A DNA stretch of 64,000 nt from assembly GCF_007475525.1 (NCBI RefSeq), contig NZ_CP037899.1, positions 62,001 to 126,000 of the forward strand, written 5' to 3'. The notes under the pieces were generated by a model. The model was not told the DNA's origin. It made no database searches and worked only from the letters and a program-made list of their open reading frames with translations. Both the position numbers and the translations under genes were made by a program. Below, one piece after another: positions 19,632 through 29,938 of this stretch. Positions within the stretch are counted from its first letter, which is position 1; every line of letters starts with the position of its first letter. The DNA is from Methylacidiphilum kamchatkense Kam1. GTDB lineage: Bacteria > Verrucomicrobiota > Verrucomicrobiia > Methylacidiphilales > Methylacidiphilaceae.

Positions 19632-21272
19632 TTAGAAGCTATAGACAAATTCCAAGCCTACGAAGTAGACAGGTCCATTAGAGGTTCCTAGGAGGGCTGT
19701 CGGACTGCCCGTTGGGTTTTGGAAAGGAAAGCCGTAGTAGCCAAGCACCCCTTTGCCCCAATCCATCCTGTACTCAAGCCGGATCATAAAATTATCCGCT
19801 AGATCAAACGCAAGCGTTGCCGTGTAGGCCCAAATGTCGGTGGGAGCATTGTGCCCAGCCAGAATAGAATTCCATCCTGATTCCACCCAGTCCGCTCGCT
19901 GGGCAATGCTAATAATATCCGTAATTTGGTATTTCATGTGAATGGCAGCCCCATACCAGTTCGAAGGCCCACTCGATAAATCGACAGGTAGCCCACTAAT
20001 GGCTCCAGGAACCACCGTCACGTTGTTGTTGTAAAATCCCCCTGTAAATTCAAAGCCCAACAGAAGCCTGTCCCGAGCAAACTTCGGAGCCCACGATCCC
20101 CATACATCCCCCAGTAAAAACGCATTGTTCTGGTTGAATGGGCCTTCTGCCCTTATCCCCTGCGCTATCCCATAAGGCTGCGCTACCCCATTGATCGGAG
20201 AGGCTCCAAAGCCCGGCGGATTGACCCCATTAAACCCATACATTAGAGTGCCGCTGATCGTCGCATTCTTCCCTTTGGCCTCCCATTGGCTATTCAAAAA
20301 CAATAAATAGGCATCGCTGTTGTCGATCATGTTGTTGATGTAGCCAAAATATTCCATCCCCCCTCTCGACACGTTAAAGCCCCCATCGGCTATCCCAAAA
20401 CGGCTCGTCCATTGGTCATCCCACCGGTAGATCGCTTGTAGCCCTGTAAGAGTGGTCGGCAAAAGATTCGCAAACAAAAGCCCATAAGTAAAATCCAGGT
20501 TCACTGGCCGCTCCACTACTTCGTAGCCAGCCGGATCCACAAACTTCCCTATCTTGATGTCCAACCCATTGCCGATAGGTGCCCGAAAAATCACGTAAGC
20601 TTGCTCTAACCAAAAACTCGACGTGTTGAACGAATACCAGGAACTAGAAGGAACCCCTAAGCCAGTGATCGCATCCGGTGCCCCTACGACCGCATCCTGC
20701 CCCACTATAAGATCTGCCCGAAAGCCTGCCTGCCACCGGTTCTCTTCGGTCAATGGCTTCTCCAAGGCTAGCTTAAAGGCGTTCATGTTAAAGCCTCCCC
20801 CAGGAATCGCATCCACAGGCTCTCGACCTGGAATCGCCGGATAGCCCTGAGCAAAACCAGCCGCGTTGGTCGGCCCTACGTAACCCGGCGGAGGAACAAA
20901 TCCAGGCACCCTATTGAAAGCCGGAGCGTTGATAAAATTATAGGTATAGCTAGCATCCACATACCCACTCAGCACTATCCCCTTGGTGTTCGCTTGGACC
21001 GGTATCCCTTGATCCTCTAGCTTCTTGGTTAGCTCCTCTATCTGCTTGTTCTTCTCTTCAAGCTGTGCGGAGGCATCAGAAAGAGGTTCATGATTGGGTT
21101 TGGATTTTTCTTTTTTAAGCGCCTTTTTTTTAGTCGAGTGAGAATTTTGCGAAGAAGTGGTATCGGCGATGGCTCTAATCGAAAAAAATGAAAAAAATAA
21201 AAAAATAAGTAAGCCAAAACAAAAATATGGAAAAGAGGCAACAGAAAAGCGGTTGATAAAACTAAATTTCAC
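19632..21272 (-). CDS. Outer-membrane beta-barrel porin (OmpL/BBP2-like)
   Basis: A 546-aa exported protein. It has an N-terminal signal peptide with a long hydrophobic stretch, a Lys-rich spacer, then a coiled coil (SAQLEEKNKQIEELTKKLED) like a peptidoglycan-facing stalk. Next comes a barrel beginning GIVLSGYVDASYTYNF and ending in alternating aromatic strands with a terminal Phe (GLEFVYSF). The layout matches putative beta-barrel porin-2 proteins. The barrel part is visibly GC-richer and Gly/Pro/Asn-rich compared with neighbours, suggesting codon selection in a highly expressed gene or a different origin. Substrate unknown. Confidence 0.82.
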   Translation of the reverse strand: MKFSFINRFSVASFPYFCFGLLIFLFFSFFSIRAIADTTSSQNSHSTKKKALKKEKSKPNHEPLSDASAQLEEKNKQIEELTKKLEDQGIPVQANTKGIVLSGYVDASYTYNFINAPAFNRVPGFVPPPGYVGPTNAAGFAQGYPAIPGREPVDAIPGGGFNMNAFKLALEKPLTEENRWQAGFRADLIVGQDAVVGAPDAITGLGVPSSSWYSFNTSSFWLEQAYVIFRAPIGNGLDIKIGKFVDPAGYEVVERPVNLDFTYGLLFANLLPTTLTGLQAIYRWDDQWTSRFGIADGGFNVSRGGMEYFGYINNMIDNSDAYLLFLNSQWEAKGKNATISGTLMYGFNGVNPPGFGASPINGVAQPYGIAQGIRAEGPFNQNNAFLLGDVWGSWAPKFARDRLLLGFEFTGGFYNNNVTVVPGAISGLPVDLSSGPSNWYGAAIHMKYQITDIISIAQRADWVESGWNSILAGHNAPTDIWAYTATLAFDLADNFMIRLEYRMDWGKGVLGYYGFPFQNPTGSPTALLGTSNGPVYFVGLEFVYSF

Positions 21273-21462
21273 GGTGAAATCGATGCTTTAAATAATCAAA
21301 AAAGACCACCATATTGTCAATAAGTAAAATAGAATGTATGGGATTAAGAAGCATTTAGCTTAAGACTTAGCATTTGAGCAAGTTAAATGTGGCAAATTAA
21401 TTTCCAAAACATAGCGCAATTAAGTTTTGAAATTGCAAACAAATGGCAATGTCCGAGTTGGA

Positions 21463-22855
21463 ATGGTATACGGGAAGTTAGGAGCTATTAGTTTATTATT
21501 TTTTCTTTTTGTTCATTTCTTCAGGCCCAGATAGTCAAGGATGGGAAAGAGCTTGTTTATGTGATTCCTATTAAGGATGAGATTGAACAATCTATGGTTT
21601 ATGTGGTGAGGCGTGGAGTAAACGAAGCGATTAAAAGCGGTGCCAAAGACTTGATTATTGAATTAAATACCCCAGGGGGAGAAGCGGAGTCGATGGAAAA
21701 AATCATTCAGCAGATTGAACGTTTCCCATTACAGGAAAATACTTTTGCCTTTGTCAATCATAAGGCCTATTCTGCAGGTGCTTTTGTGGCAGCTGCCTGC
21801 AGGCATATTTATATGGCTCCGGGTTCGGTTATTGGTGCGGCAACCCCTGTGATGTTTTCTCCTCAAGGTGGCATTCAGAATTTACCGGAAAGCTATGAGA
21901 AAAAAATTCTTTCTGCCTATCAAGGACTGATTCGAGCCATTGCTGAACGACACGGCCATAATCCTGCTGTTTTTAATGCCATGGTGGACAAAGATAGTGG
22001 ACTTGTCATAGATGGCAAAGAAATCCTTCCTAAGGGAAAAGTCTTAACCCTTACCGATACAGAAGCCATTAGGCAGTATGGAAATCCTCCTAAGCCACTT
22101 TTAGCCGAAGGCATTGTTCCTAGTTTAGAGCAATTGGTCGAAAAAGTTATAGGGACAAAGGCAATAATTATCCAATTGAAACCTACCGGCTTCGAAAGAA
22201 TAGGCAGGATTATGACTATGCTAGGTCCTCTTTTTTGACTCTTGGTCTGCTGCTAGCCTATTTAGAACTTCAGACAGGGGGCATTGCTCTAGGAATACTT
22301 AGTCTTTTCTGTTTTTGCCTTTATTTTTTGGGTCATTATCTAGCAGGATTAAGTGGTTTTGAGCCGTTTTTCCTTTTCCTCTTTGGTGTTTCTTTGGTAT
22401 TGGCTGAGGTTTTTTTCTTTCCTGGATTAGTCATCCCAACTCTCATTGGACTGTTCATGGTAGTCATTGCAATCCTATCGGCATCGGCAGAAAAATTACC
22501 GACAGAAAATGTGGGAAGTTGGTTTACTAGGATGAAAGAGGGTTTGATATCTTTGACAATTGCCCTAGTTTCAGCCTTTCTACTTATATTTGCTTTTTCC
22601 CGTTTTATTCCAAAAAGAGTTTCGATTGCGTGGAATAAAGAGCCGCAACAAAAGAATGAGCAGACCAACGAGCTGTTTGTTGGTATGGAAGGGCAAGCGG
22701 TCACCGTCCTTAGACCAAGTGGTTTAGGAAGATTCAATGGGAAGGTAGTAGATGTCGTAAGTCTTGGGGAGTTTATTTCTGAAGGCACTCCAATTCGGAT
22801 TGTTCGAGTCGAGGGGATCCGGATAGTTGTCGAAGCAGTGGATGGGAAGAGTTAA
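21463..22855 (+). CDS. nfeD: Long NfeD protein (ClpP-like protease + membrane + OB domain), two frameshifts
   Basis: Three frames join into one family-typical protein. The ATG at 21463 gives a signal peptide (MVYGKLGAISLLFF). One added T in the run 21499-21504 links it to LQAQIVKDGKELVYVIPI, the start of the ClpP-like serine protease domain. The presumed nucleophile serine lies in NHKAYSAGAFVAAAC and the substrate-side motif is ELNTPGGEAESM. One more T in the run 22231-22236 links to four or five membrane helices and the C-terminal OB-fold NfeD domain (GMEGQAVTVLRPSG). As read, the frames break at both places. Full-length NfeD partners flotillins, and floA follows. Confidence 0.83.
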
Positions 22856-22873
22856 ATTAACCGAAGTCATGCG

Positions 22874-23344
22874 GTGAAACTCTTGCTTTTGATATTGATC
22901 ATTACGGGCGGTCTTGGGCTATTCATTGAATCTTTTTTCCCAGGCTATGTTCTGGCATTGTTAGGTTCTTCTTTGTTGTTATCAGCTATCGTCTTAGGTT
23001 TTGTCTTTTATGGTCTAATGGGAGGATTAACAGTATTTGGGGTTGAACTTATTGTCTTGCTCTTAATCTTTTGGTTGTGGATCGTAATTTTCCCCAAGAC
23101 TGGCCTAAAAAAGAAGATGGAGCTTTTGGTGACCAATAAGGAAGAAGAAGGCAATGAGGCCAATTTGTATCTAGGAAAAGAAGGCAGATGCGAGTCTCCA
23201 TGCAAGCCGCATGGTTTTGTTCGCATAGATTCAAAAAGAGTAGAGGCAGTATCTGAAACAGGATATATTGAAGAAGGAGTGAAGATAAAAGTTGTAGGAA
23301 TCAAGGAAGGGAAAGCAATTGTAAGAGCTATAAATACTGAATAG
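22874..23344 (+). CDS. Short NfeD-like membrane protein
   Basis: A 156-aa protein with a GTG start. Two or three membrane helices (residues 2-75) are followed by a small OB-fold NfeD domain (LGKEGRCESPCKPHGFVRID, then GVKIKVVGIKEGKAIV). It lacks the protease domain, as in NfeD1b-type short forms. It sits 18 bp after the long nfeD and 76 bp before floA, so it probably acts in the same membrane microdomain. Its last codons and stop are included in a 24-bp tandem duplication. Confidence 0.8.
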   Translation: MKLLLLILIITGGLGLFIESFFPGYVLALLGSSLLLSAIVLGFVFYGLMGGLTVFGVELIVLLLIFWLWIVIFPKTGLKKKMELLVTNKEEEGNEANLYLGKEGRCESPCKPHGFVRIDSKRVEAVSETGYIEEGVKIKVVGIKEGKAIVRAINTE

Positions 23345-23378
23345 TTTTTTTTCTTAAATACTGAATAGCTTTTTTCCT
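23331..23378 (+). repeat. 24-bp tandem duplication over the nfeD stop codon
   Basis: Two adjacent 24-bp copies (23331-23354 and 23355-23378) share 22 of 24 bases and both begin TAAATACTGAATAG. The first copy contains the last sense codons and TAG stop of the short nfeD gene. The second repeats the same codons and stop in the same frame but downstream of the real stop. Confidence 0.9.
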
Positions 23379-23420
23379 TATTGATACTAAGCCTGTTTAA
23401 ACAATAAACAAGGGGATTGT

Positions 23421-24428
23421 GTGATAAGCTGGATTTTGATTGTTTTTTTGCTCATTGTTCTGCTGATTGTTGCAGCGATCCTATTCAATTTTATTGGGTT
23501 GTGGATAAAGGCAATGATTACAGGAGCTGCTGTCAGCTTACTGAATCTCGTTGCTATGAGGCTTAGAGGAATTCCTCCCTCGTTGATTGTTAACACAAGA
23601 ATCACCGCGGTCCGTTCAGGTCTATCTATTTCCACAGCTCAATTAGAATCCCATTATTTGGCAGGCGGTAATGTGGAGCATGTCGTAAGAGCGTTGGTAG
23701 CAGCGGATAGGGCGGGGATACCCTTAACATTCAACAGGGCCTGTGCCATTGATCTAGCAACCATAGGGACCGGGAAAAGTGTGTTTGAGGCTGTTCGCAC
23801 AAGCGTTAATCCTAAAGTAATCGATTGTCCTTTCCAAGTTGGAGGGCCAACCTACATTGCAGGAGTAGCTAAGGATGGAATAACCGTAAAAGCCAAAGCT
23901 CGGGTGACCGTTAGAACAAATTTGGAAAGGTTTGTAGGAGGGGCAACGGAAGAAACCATTATTGCTCGAGTAGGAGAAGGCATAGTGACGACCATAGGAA
24001 TGGCTAATACCTACAAGGAAGTATTAGAACATCCTGATCGGATATCAAAAATCGTGCTTCAGAAAGGATTGGATTCTGGGACAGCTTTTGAGATCTTATC
24101 AATAGATATTGCCGAAGTAATTATAGGCGATAATGTAGGAGCAAAACTTCAAGCCGAGCAGGCAGAAGCAGATAAAAGGGTAGCGCAGGCAAAAGCAGAA
24201 GTCAGAAGAGCGGCCGCTGTAGCTCTTGAACAGGAAATGAAAGCTAAAGTCGAAGAGATGAGAGCCAAAGTGGTGGAAGCTGAGTCTCAGATCCCCATGG
24301 CCATTTCTGAAGCTCTTAGAAAAGGCTATCTTGGAGTGATGGATTATTATAGGTTACGTAACCTTCAAGCGGATACTCAAATGCGAGAGAGCATTTCTGG
24401 AGAAACATCTTCTACAACTTCCCCTTAA
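23421..24428 (+). CDS. floA: Flotillin-like protein FloA
   Basis: A 335-aa bacterial flotillin starting with GTG. An N-terminal membrane hairpin (residues 2-30) leads into an SPFH domain ([18 protein letters not shown] and [20 protein letters not shown]-like blocks). A long Ala/Glu-rich coiled coil follows ([20 protein letters not shown]). Flotillins scaffold membrane microdomains and work with NfeD proteins, two of which lie directly upstream. A purine-rich AAGGGGAT lies 5-10 nt before the GTG. Confidence 0.92.
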   Translation: MISWILIVFLLIVLLIVAAILFNFIGLWIKAMITGAAVSLLNLVAMRLRGIPPSLIVNTRITAVRSGLSISTAQLESHYLAGGNVEHVVRALVAADRAGIPLTFNRACAIDLATIGTGKSVFEAVRTSVNPKVIDCPFQVGGPTYIAGVAKDGITVKAKARVTVRTNLERFVGGATEETIIARVGEGIVTTIGMANTYKEVLEHPDRISKIVLQKGLDSGTAFEILSIDIAEVIIGDNVGAKLQAEQAEADKRVAQAKAEVRRAAAVALEQEMKAKVEEMRAKVVEAESQIPMAISEALRKGYLGVMDYYRLRNLQADTQMRESISGETSSTTSP

Positions 24429-24448
24429 GATTACTTCTCAAACGGCTT

Positions 24449-24937
24449 ATGAAAGACTTCGTCCCTTTCCTCTTTTTTCTCCTTCTTGTTGCTTTACAGG
24501 TCTTCTATGGATTGAGAAGAGGGAGGAAAAACAAGACTTCCTCTAGCCGTGTTCCTTTTCCTTGGGAAAAAGAGAAGCAGCCATCAGAGGAAAAACAACA
24601 CGCTTCTATGGCAACAAACGAAGAAAGTACCAAGGTATCCATACCCCTGTCGGTAGAAACAGAGTTGCCTGTCATTTTTTCAGAGTCAGAGAAAGTAAGA
24701 ACATCGCAGAAAGAAGCATCCCTTCCAAGGGAAATAATGGGGACAAAAGAGAACTGGGATATTTTTTCTTATGAGGAAAAGAAACTAGTGAAAAAAGGGA
24801 TTTCTAAAAAAGAGCTGGTAGCACTTCTCAAAGAAGCTAGTAATTTAAGAAAAGTAGTGATCTTAGCTGAAATTCTTGGGCCTCCTCTTTCCATTTCAAG
24901 CAGGCAAAAGGGTATGTTTGGGGAAAATGAGTTGTAA
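24449..24937 (+). CDS. Unknown single-pass membrane protein of the flotillin operon
   Basis: A 162-aa protein of no recognised family. One N-terminal helix (residues 4-21) is followed by a basic stretch, a Glu/Ser/Lys-rich low-complexity region of about 75 residues, and a compact C-terminal segment near residues 110-150 (KKELVALLKEASNLRKVVIL, then AEILGPPLS). The ILGPP segment resembles the end of small membrane proteins in which a leucine-rich helix precedes a Pro-Pro turn. It starts 20 bp after floA, so a role with the flotillin is likely by position only. Confidence 0.7.
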   Translation: MKDFVPFLFFLLLVALQVFYGLRRGRKNKTSSSRVPFPWEKEKQPSEEKQHASMATNEESTKVSIPLSVETELPVIFSESEKVRTSQKEASLPREIMGTKENWDIFSYEEKKLVKKGISKKELVALLKEASNLRKVVILAEILGPPLSISSRQKGMFGENEL

Positions 24938-24992
24938 AGAATAATTTCTTTGTTTGTGAGAATAGTTGTTCTACAGTAAGACATTCTTGGTC

Positions 24993-26383
24993 ATGGTCAA
25001 AAGAAAAGGTTGGCAGAATTTCTTATTTTTCTTTGGCAGCCTTTCTTTCTTTTTTGGTTTTTTCTCTGCACCATTCAAGCAGAAGAAAAAAAGGGAGAAG
25101 TTCTCTATTATACCTGCACGATGCACCCCAGCGTCAAATCAAAAACCCCAGGAAAATGCCCTATTTGTTCAATGGACCTGGTGCCCGTCTATGCTTCCAG
25201 TTTTGAAACAAAAGCTGAGCAAAAGATTCCAAAAGAAACCCCGGAAGCCTCTCCCTTTTTTATTCCTCCAGAAAGGCTTCAGGCTATTGGAGTAAGGACC
25301 GAGGAGGTACAAGTCCGAAAGTTGAAACTTGAAATTAATGCCCCCGCCATTGTTTCAATCAACGAGTCAAAAATCTACGATATTAACGTTAAGGCGGGCA
25401 ATGGGTATATTATCAAATTGAATGCCAACTATGTGGGCAAGCATTTTTCCAAGGGAGAAACACTGGCCACTATATTAAGCCAGGATTGGGTTCAGGCGCA
25501 GATGGATTATATAAAGGCTTACAGAGCATGGCGGAGGAGCCTTTTAGTAAAAAAAGATAATCCGATACTGCTCGACCAACAATTTTATCACATTCGTGCT
25601 AGGCTGCGAGTTTGGGATCTTAATGAGGATCAAATTAGGGAGCTTGAAAAGTATGCTTGGTCAATGTCTGTCAACGATGTGCGAACAGCAAAGGGTATTC
25701 GTGGAACCTTTGAACTCCGTTCTCCTATAGATGGGCATATCCATGAAAAAAATGTTTACGAAGGGATGTATTTTACAGCCGGTCAGTCCCTACTCAAGAT
25801 CGTTGATCTGCAAAATGTGTGGATTTTGGCTGAACTACCAGAAGATCAGGCTCGATATATTTCGATTGGTCTTCCTTGTCTGATAAGTTTCCCTGCTCTG
25901 CCTGAAAAAACATTCGAAGCCAAAATTGATTTTATCCAACCTCATTTTGTTGAAGAGACTCGCCGATTGCAAGTGAGGGTTGTTCTGCCTAACCCCCATC
26001 ATATTCTGCATCCAGGAATGTACGCTGATTTTAAAACGACAATAGATTTTGGAACTAGACTTGCTGTAGCTGAAGATGCGGTGATACCCACAGGAGAACG
26101 CTACGTAGTTTTTCTCGATCATGGAGGAGGCCACTTGGAGCCAAAATTTGTGGAAATTGGGGATAAAATAGAAGGCTATTATATTGTCCGAGGGGGACTA
26201 AAAGAGGGGGATCGAGTGGTCAGTAGTGCTAATTTTTTAATCGATGCAGAAGCCAGGGTTCAGGGAGCCTTAAAAATATGGAGCAGCGACCATTATCATA
26301 AAAGAGAATCAGGAGAGAAAAAAGAATACCAACCGATGCCTCCTTCCCATATGCATCATATGCATGGGATGCCAGGAATGTAA
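24993..26383 (+). CDS. cusB: CusB-type efflux membrane-fusion protein with heavy-metal-binding domain
   Basis: Periplasmic adaptor of an RND copper/silver exporter, about 463 aa. An N-terminal heavy-metal-binding domain is marked by YTCTMHPSVKSKTPGKCPIC. Barrel-sandwich and alpha-hairpin regions follow, and the tail is Met/His-rich (PPSHMHHMHGMPGM). The best signal peptide starts at ATG 24993 (MVKRKGWQNFLFFF), but it joins the mature frame only if one T is added near the T runs at 25050-25063. Without that, a TTG at 25010 gives a weaker N-terminus. cusA starts 6 bp downstream. Confidence 0.86.
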
Positions 26384-26389
26384 ATACCA

Positions 26390-29300
26390 ATGATCAGCCG
26401 GATTATTCTTTGGAGTGGAGAAAATCCATTTGTGGTTCTCCTATTTGTTTTCTTTAGCCTTTGTCTTGGGCTTTATTCGGTAGCGCACGTGCCTCTGGAT
26501 GCCATTCCTGATCTTTCTGACGTTCAAGTGATTGTTTATACTGAATGGCCTGGGAGAAGTCCTACTCTTGTTGAGGATCAAATAACCTATCCGATTTCAA
26601 CTCGTTTTATTTCCGCTCCGAAAGTCAAATTCGTAAGGGGAGAGTCGATGTTTGGTAAGTCTTTTGTCTATGTGATCTTCGAAGATGGAACAGATCTTTA
26701 CTGGGCAAGATCGCGGGTTCTTGAATATTTGAACTCGGTTCGATCCTCTCTTCCCGCCAATGTCAATCCGACATTAGGCCCCGATGCGACGGGAGTAGGC
26801 TGGATTTATGAGTATGTTCTCCTAGATACATCGGGCAAGCATACCCTCTCTGAACTTCGTTCTTTTCAGGATTGGACGTTACGGTATGCTCTCTCTACCG
26901 TTCATGGAGTTTCGGAAATCGCCAGTTTTGGTGGGTATGTTAGACAATATCAAGTAAATATCGATCCTAATAAGCTTTTGGCCTATGGGATCCGTTTTGA
27001 TGAGGTTGTTCAGGCAATACAGAAGAGCAATCAAGATGTGGGAGGGAAAAGCCTAGAGGTTTCTACAGTCGAATTTTATATACGAGGCAAGGGGTATTTC
27101 AGGAATTTAGAAGATATCAGTCAGGTGGTCGTAAAAAGAGACAGGCAGGGTATTCCTGTTGTGGTAAGTCAGTTGGGAGACTTGACGATTGGAGGAGATA
27201 TTCGTTTTGGTGTCACTGATTATAACGGCATTGGAGAAGCTGTCGGGGGTATAGTCATCATGCGATATGGTGAGAATGCTCTCCAGGTGATTAATGGAAT
27301 AAAGAAAAAAATCAAGAGTCTAGAACCTTCTTTCCCTCAAGGAGTCAAATTGGTGCCCGTGTATGATCGATCCGAACTAATTTACAAATCTATTGAAACA
27401 TTGAAAAAAAAGCTTTTTGAAGAATGCCTTATCGTTAGTGCCGTCTGCGTTGTTTTTTTATGGCATCTGCGTAGCTCATTGATTCCTATTTTTATGTTGC
27501 CAGCCGCTGTTATCTTATCATTTATCCCTTTTTCTAATTTCCATTTGACAGCCAATATTATGTCTTTGGGTGGCATAGCCATTGCCATAGGAGCCATGAT
27601 TGATGCAGCCATCATCATGGTGGAGAATGCGCATCGTTCTCTTGAAGAATATAGGATATTGACCGGCAACGATCCCCAGGGGATAATCCGAAAGGAGTTG
27701 CTACTGAAAGCGTCTCAAAATGTAGGCAGACCCCTTTTTTTCTCTCTTCTTGTAATTACTGTTTCCTTTTTGCCAATCTTTGCTTTGGAGGCTCAAGAAG
27801 GCAGATTATTTAAGCCACTTGCTTTTACAAAAACCTTTTCCATGTTTTTTGCCTCTCTCCTCTCTATCACTCTTGTTCCAGCTCTTATGAACAGCTTTAT
27901 CCGAGGCAAAATCATTCCTGAACAAAAAAATCCTATCAACCGGTTCCTTTTTTTTCTCTATAAGCCCGTTCTTGAACAAGCTCTTAAACATAGAGCTATT
28001 GTTTTGATTCTGGCTCTACTGATTCTTCTCTCTACTTATTATCCATTATCCAGATTGGGCGCAGAGTTCATGCCTCCTTTAAACGAAGGAACAATCCTTT
28101 ATATGCCGACAGCTGTTCCTGGAATAAGTATTTCTGAAGCGGAGAGATTTCTCAATCTTCAGGATCGTTATCTAATGACATTTCCAGAAGTGGAATCGGT
28201 TTTTGGTAAATCAGGACAGGCAGATACAGCCACCGATCCGGCTCCTCTTTCAATGACTGAAACGATCGTCAACTTAAAACCTAAAGATAAATGGAGAAAA
28301 GGAATGAATTGGGATAAGTTGATTGCTGAAATGAATCAGAAACTCCATTTCCCTGGGGTGGCGAATGTGTTCTGGATGCCCATTCAAACACGAATTCAAA
28401 TGCTGACCACAGGGTTTCGCTCCGTTTTGGGGATTAAAATTTTTGGCAAGGATCTTGAGGAGTTGAATAGGCTTGGGGAACAAATCGAAAAAGTCTTACT
28501 AGAGATGCCTGAAACAAGGAGTGCTTATGCAGAAAGAATTGAGGGTGGAAATTACATCGATATCATTGTGCGCCGAGATAAACTTGCCCGTTACGGACTG
28601 ACTGTCGAAGATGTCAACCAAACGATTGAGGGAGCCATTGGAGGGAATACGGTGACGACCACCATCGAAGGTAGAGAGCGCTACCCTGTAAATGTCAGAT
28701 ACCATAGAGATTTTAGAAAAGACGTGGCTTCTCTTTCAAGGATTCTTGTCCCACTGCCGCCTCAAGCCTCATTACAGAGGCAAATGGCTGGTAATCCAAC
28801 AATGGTTATTGCTTCCTCACAAATTCCATTAGGTGAAGTAACAGACATTCGTTATAGTCAAGGCCCCCACTTGTTAGAAGTGAAAATGCGCAACTGGTGA
28901 ATTTTGTTTTTGTTGATACGCCTGCGAAGGATTTAGTGGGATATATTAAAAAGGCGGGACAAAAAATTGGGACAACAATCTCATTTCCACCTGGTTATTA
29001 CATTGAATGGGCCGGTTCTTATGAATATTTTCTTCGAGCGAAAGCTAAATTTTCACTACTTATTCCTTTGACTTTGTTTATCATTTTTGTCCTGATCTAT
29101 TTTAATACCCATTCTTTAAAGAAAACTCTTATAGTGCTTCTTGCTTTTCCTTTTTCTCTAGTGGGGGCGTTTTGGTTCATTTATCTCCTTAATTATAATT
29201 TGAGTGTGGCAGTTGCTGTTGGTTTGATTGCTCTAGCGGGAATCGATGCAGAAACCGGTGTTATTATGCTACTTTATCTTGATCATGCTTTCATGGAAGC

Positions 29301-29598
29301 AAAGAAAACGGGGAAAATGGGATCGATGGCCGATCTTTTAGATGCCGTTAAGGAAGGAGCAGCAGGAAGAATAAGACCCAAAATAATGACTGTTTGTGCA
29401 ATTCTTTTTGGCCTTCTGCCTATTTTATGGAGTCAAGAAACAGGAGCGGATGTAATGAAACGGATCGCCGCCCCTATGGTTGGAGGAGTTATTACCTCCG
29501 CCTTATTGGAGTTGATTATTTATCCAGTTATCTATATATACCTTGAAAAGCATTCCATTAGCCAATCCAAAAAGGTTACTGAAAAGGCTCGCATCTAA
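26390..29598 (+). CDS. cusA: CusA-type heavy-metal RND efflux pump, interrupted by a -1 frameshift
   Basis: Inner-membrane proton-driven pump of about 1,069 aa for monovalent copper/silver. The N-terminal frame holds HVPLDAIPDLSDVQVIVYTE, the first membrane block with MIDAAIIMVENAH, and the central periplasmic domain. It stops at 28900. Adding a C to the five-C run 28864-28868 gives GPPLVRSENAQLVNFVFVD, exactly the family sequence, and the frame continues through the second membrane block (GIDAETGVIMLLYLDHA) to 29598. No CusC-like outer-membrane factor and no CusRS regulator are adjacent. Confidence 0.9.
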
Positions 29599-29938
29599 AA
29601 AAAGCTTTCGGCTGTAAAAAAGCTGCATAAGATCTCAAATGCTAGTAATTAAAACAATATTTATCCCTTTGGGGGAGGGTAGGCAAGGAGTCAATTAGTG
29701 GATTTTATGCTGGTAACAGCCAAAAGCTTGTGAGATTTGGCTACCAACATATTTTCTTCTGGCAATTTGGGAGCGTCATAGCAGTTAAGACTCTACAATA
29801 TAGTTTTGTCAGAAATAAGGGAATAAGAAAATGTTTTAAAAAAAGTAATGATAATACCAAGCAATTTATATGCGAAATCTTGTCAATTTGCCTTGGTATG
29901 TGCTATTGTTTTTTCACAACAATTAGAACAGGAGAAAA
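29599..29938. other. Intergenic region between cusA and the DUF883 gene
   Basis: About 340 bp with no convincing gene; short frames here lack family features or a ribosome site. The right half contains the promoter and inverted repeat listed separately. A GGGGGAGGG stretch at 29671-29679 is preceded by CCCT, forming a small hairpin. Confidence 0.6.
29855..29909 (+). promoter_or_regulatory. Sigma70-like promoter with overlapping inverted repeat upstream of DUF883 gene
   Basis: TTGTCA (29880-29885) and TATTGT (29904-29909) are 18 bp apart, a good match to -35 and -10 boxes. An inverted repeat, TACCAAGCAA (29855-29864) against TTGCCTTGGTA (29888-29898, one bulged base), has its right arm inside the spacer. 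This is where an operator would sit. AGGAG at 29930-29934 is the ribosome site for the ATG at 29939. Confidence 0.4.

Noticed and set aside
22336-22788. 150-codon minus-strand ORF inside nfeD
   Set aside because: Antisense to conserved membrane and OB domains; no homology seen.
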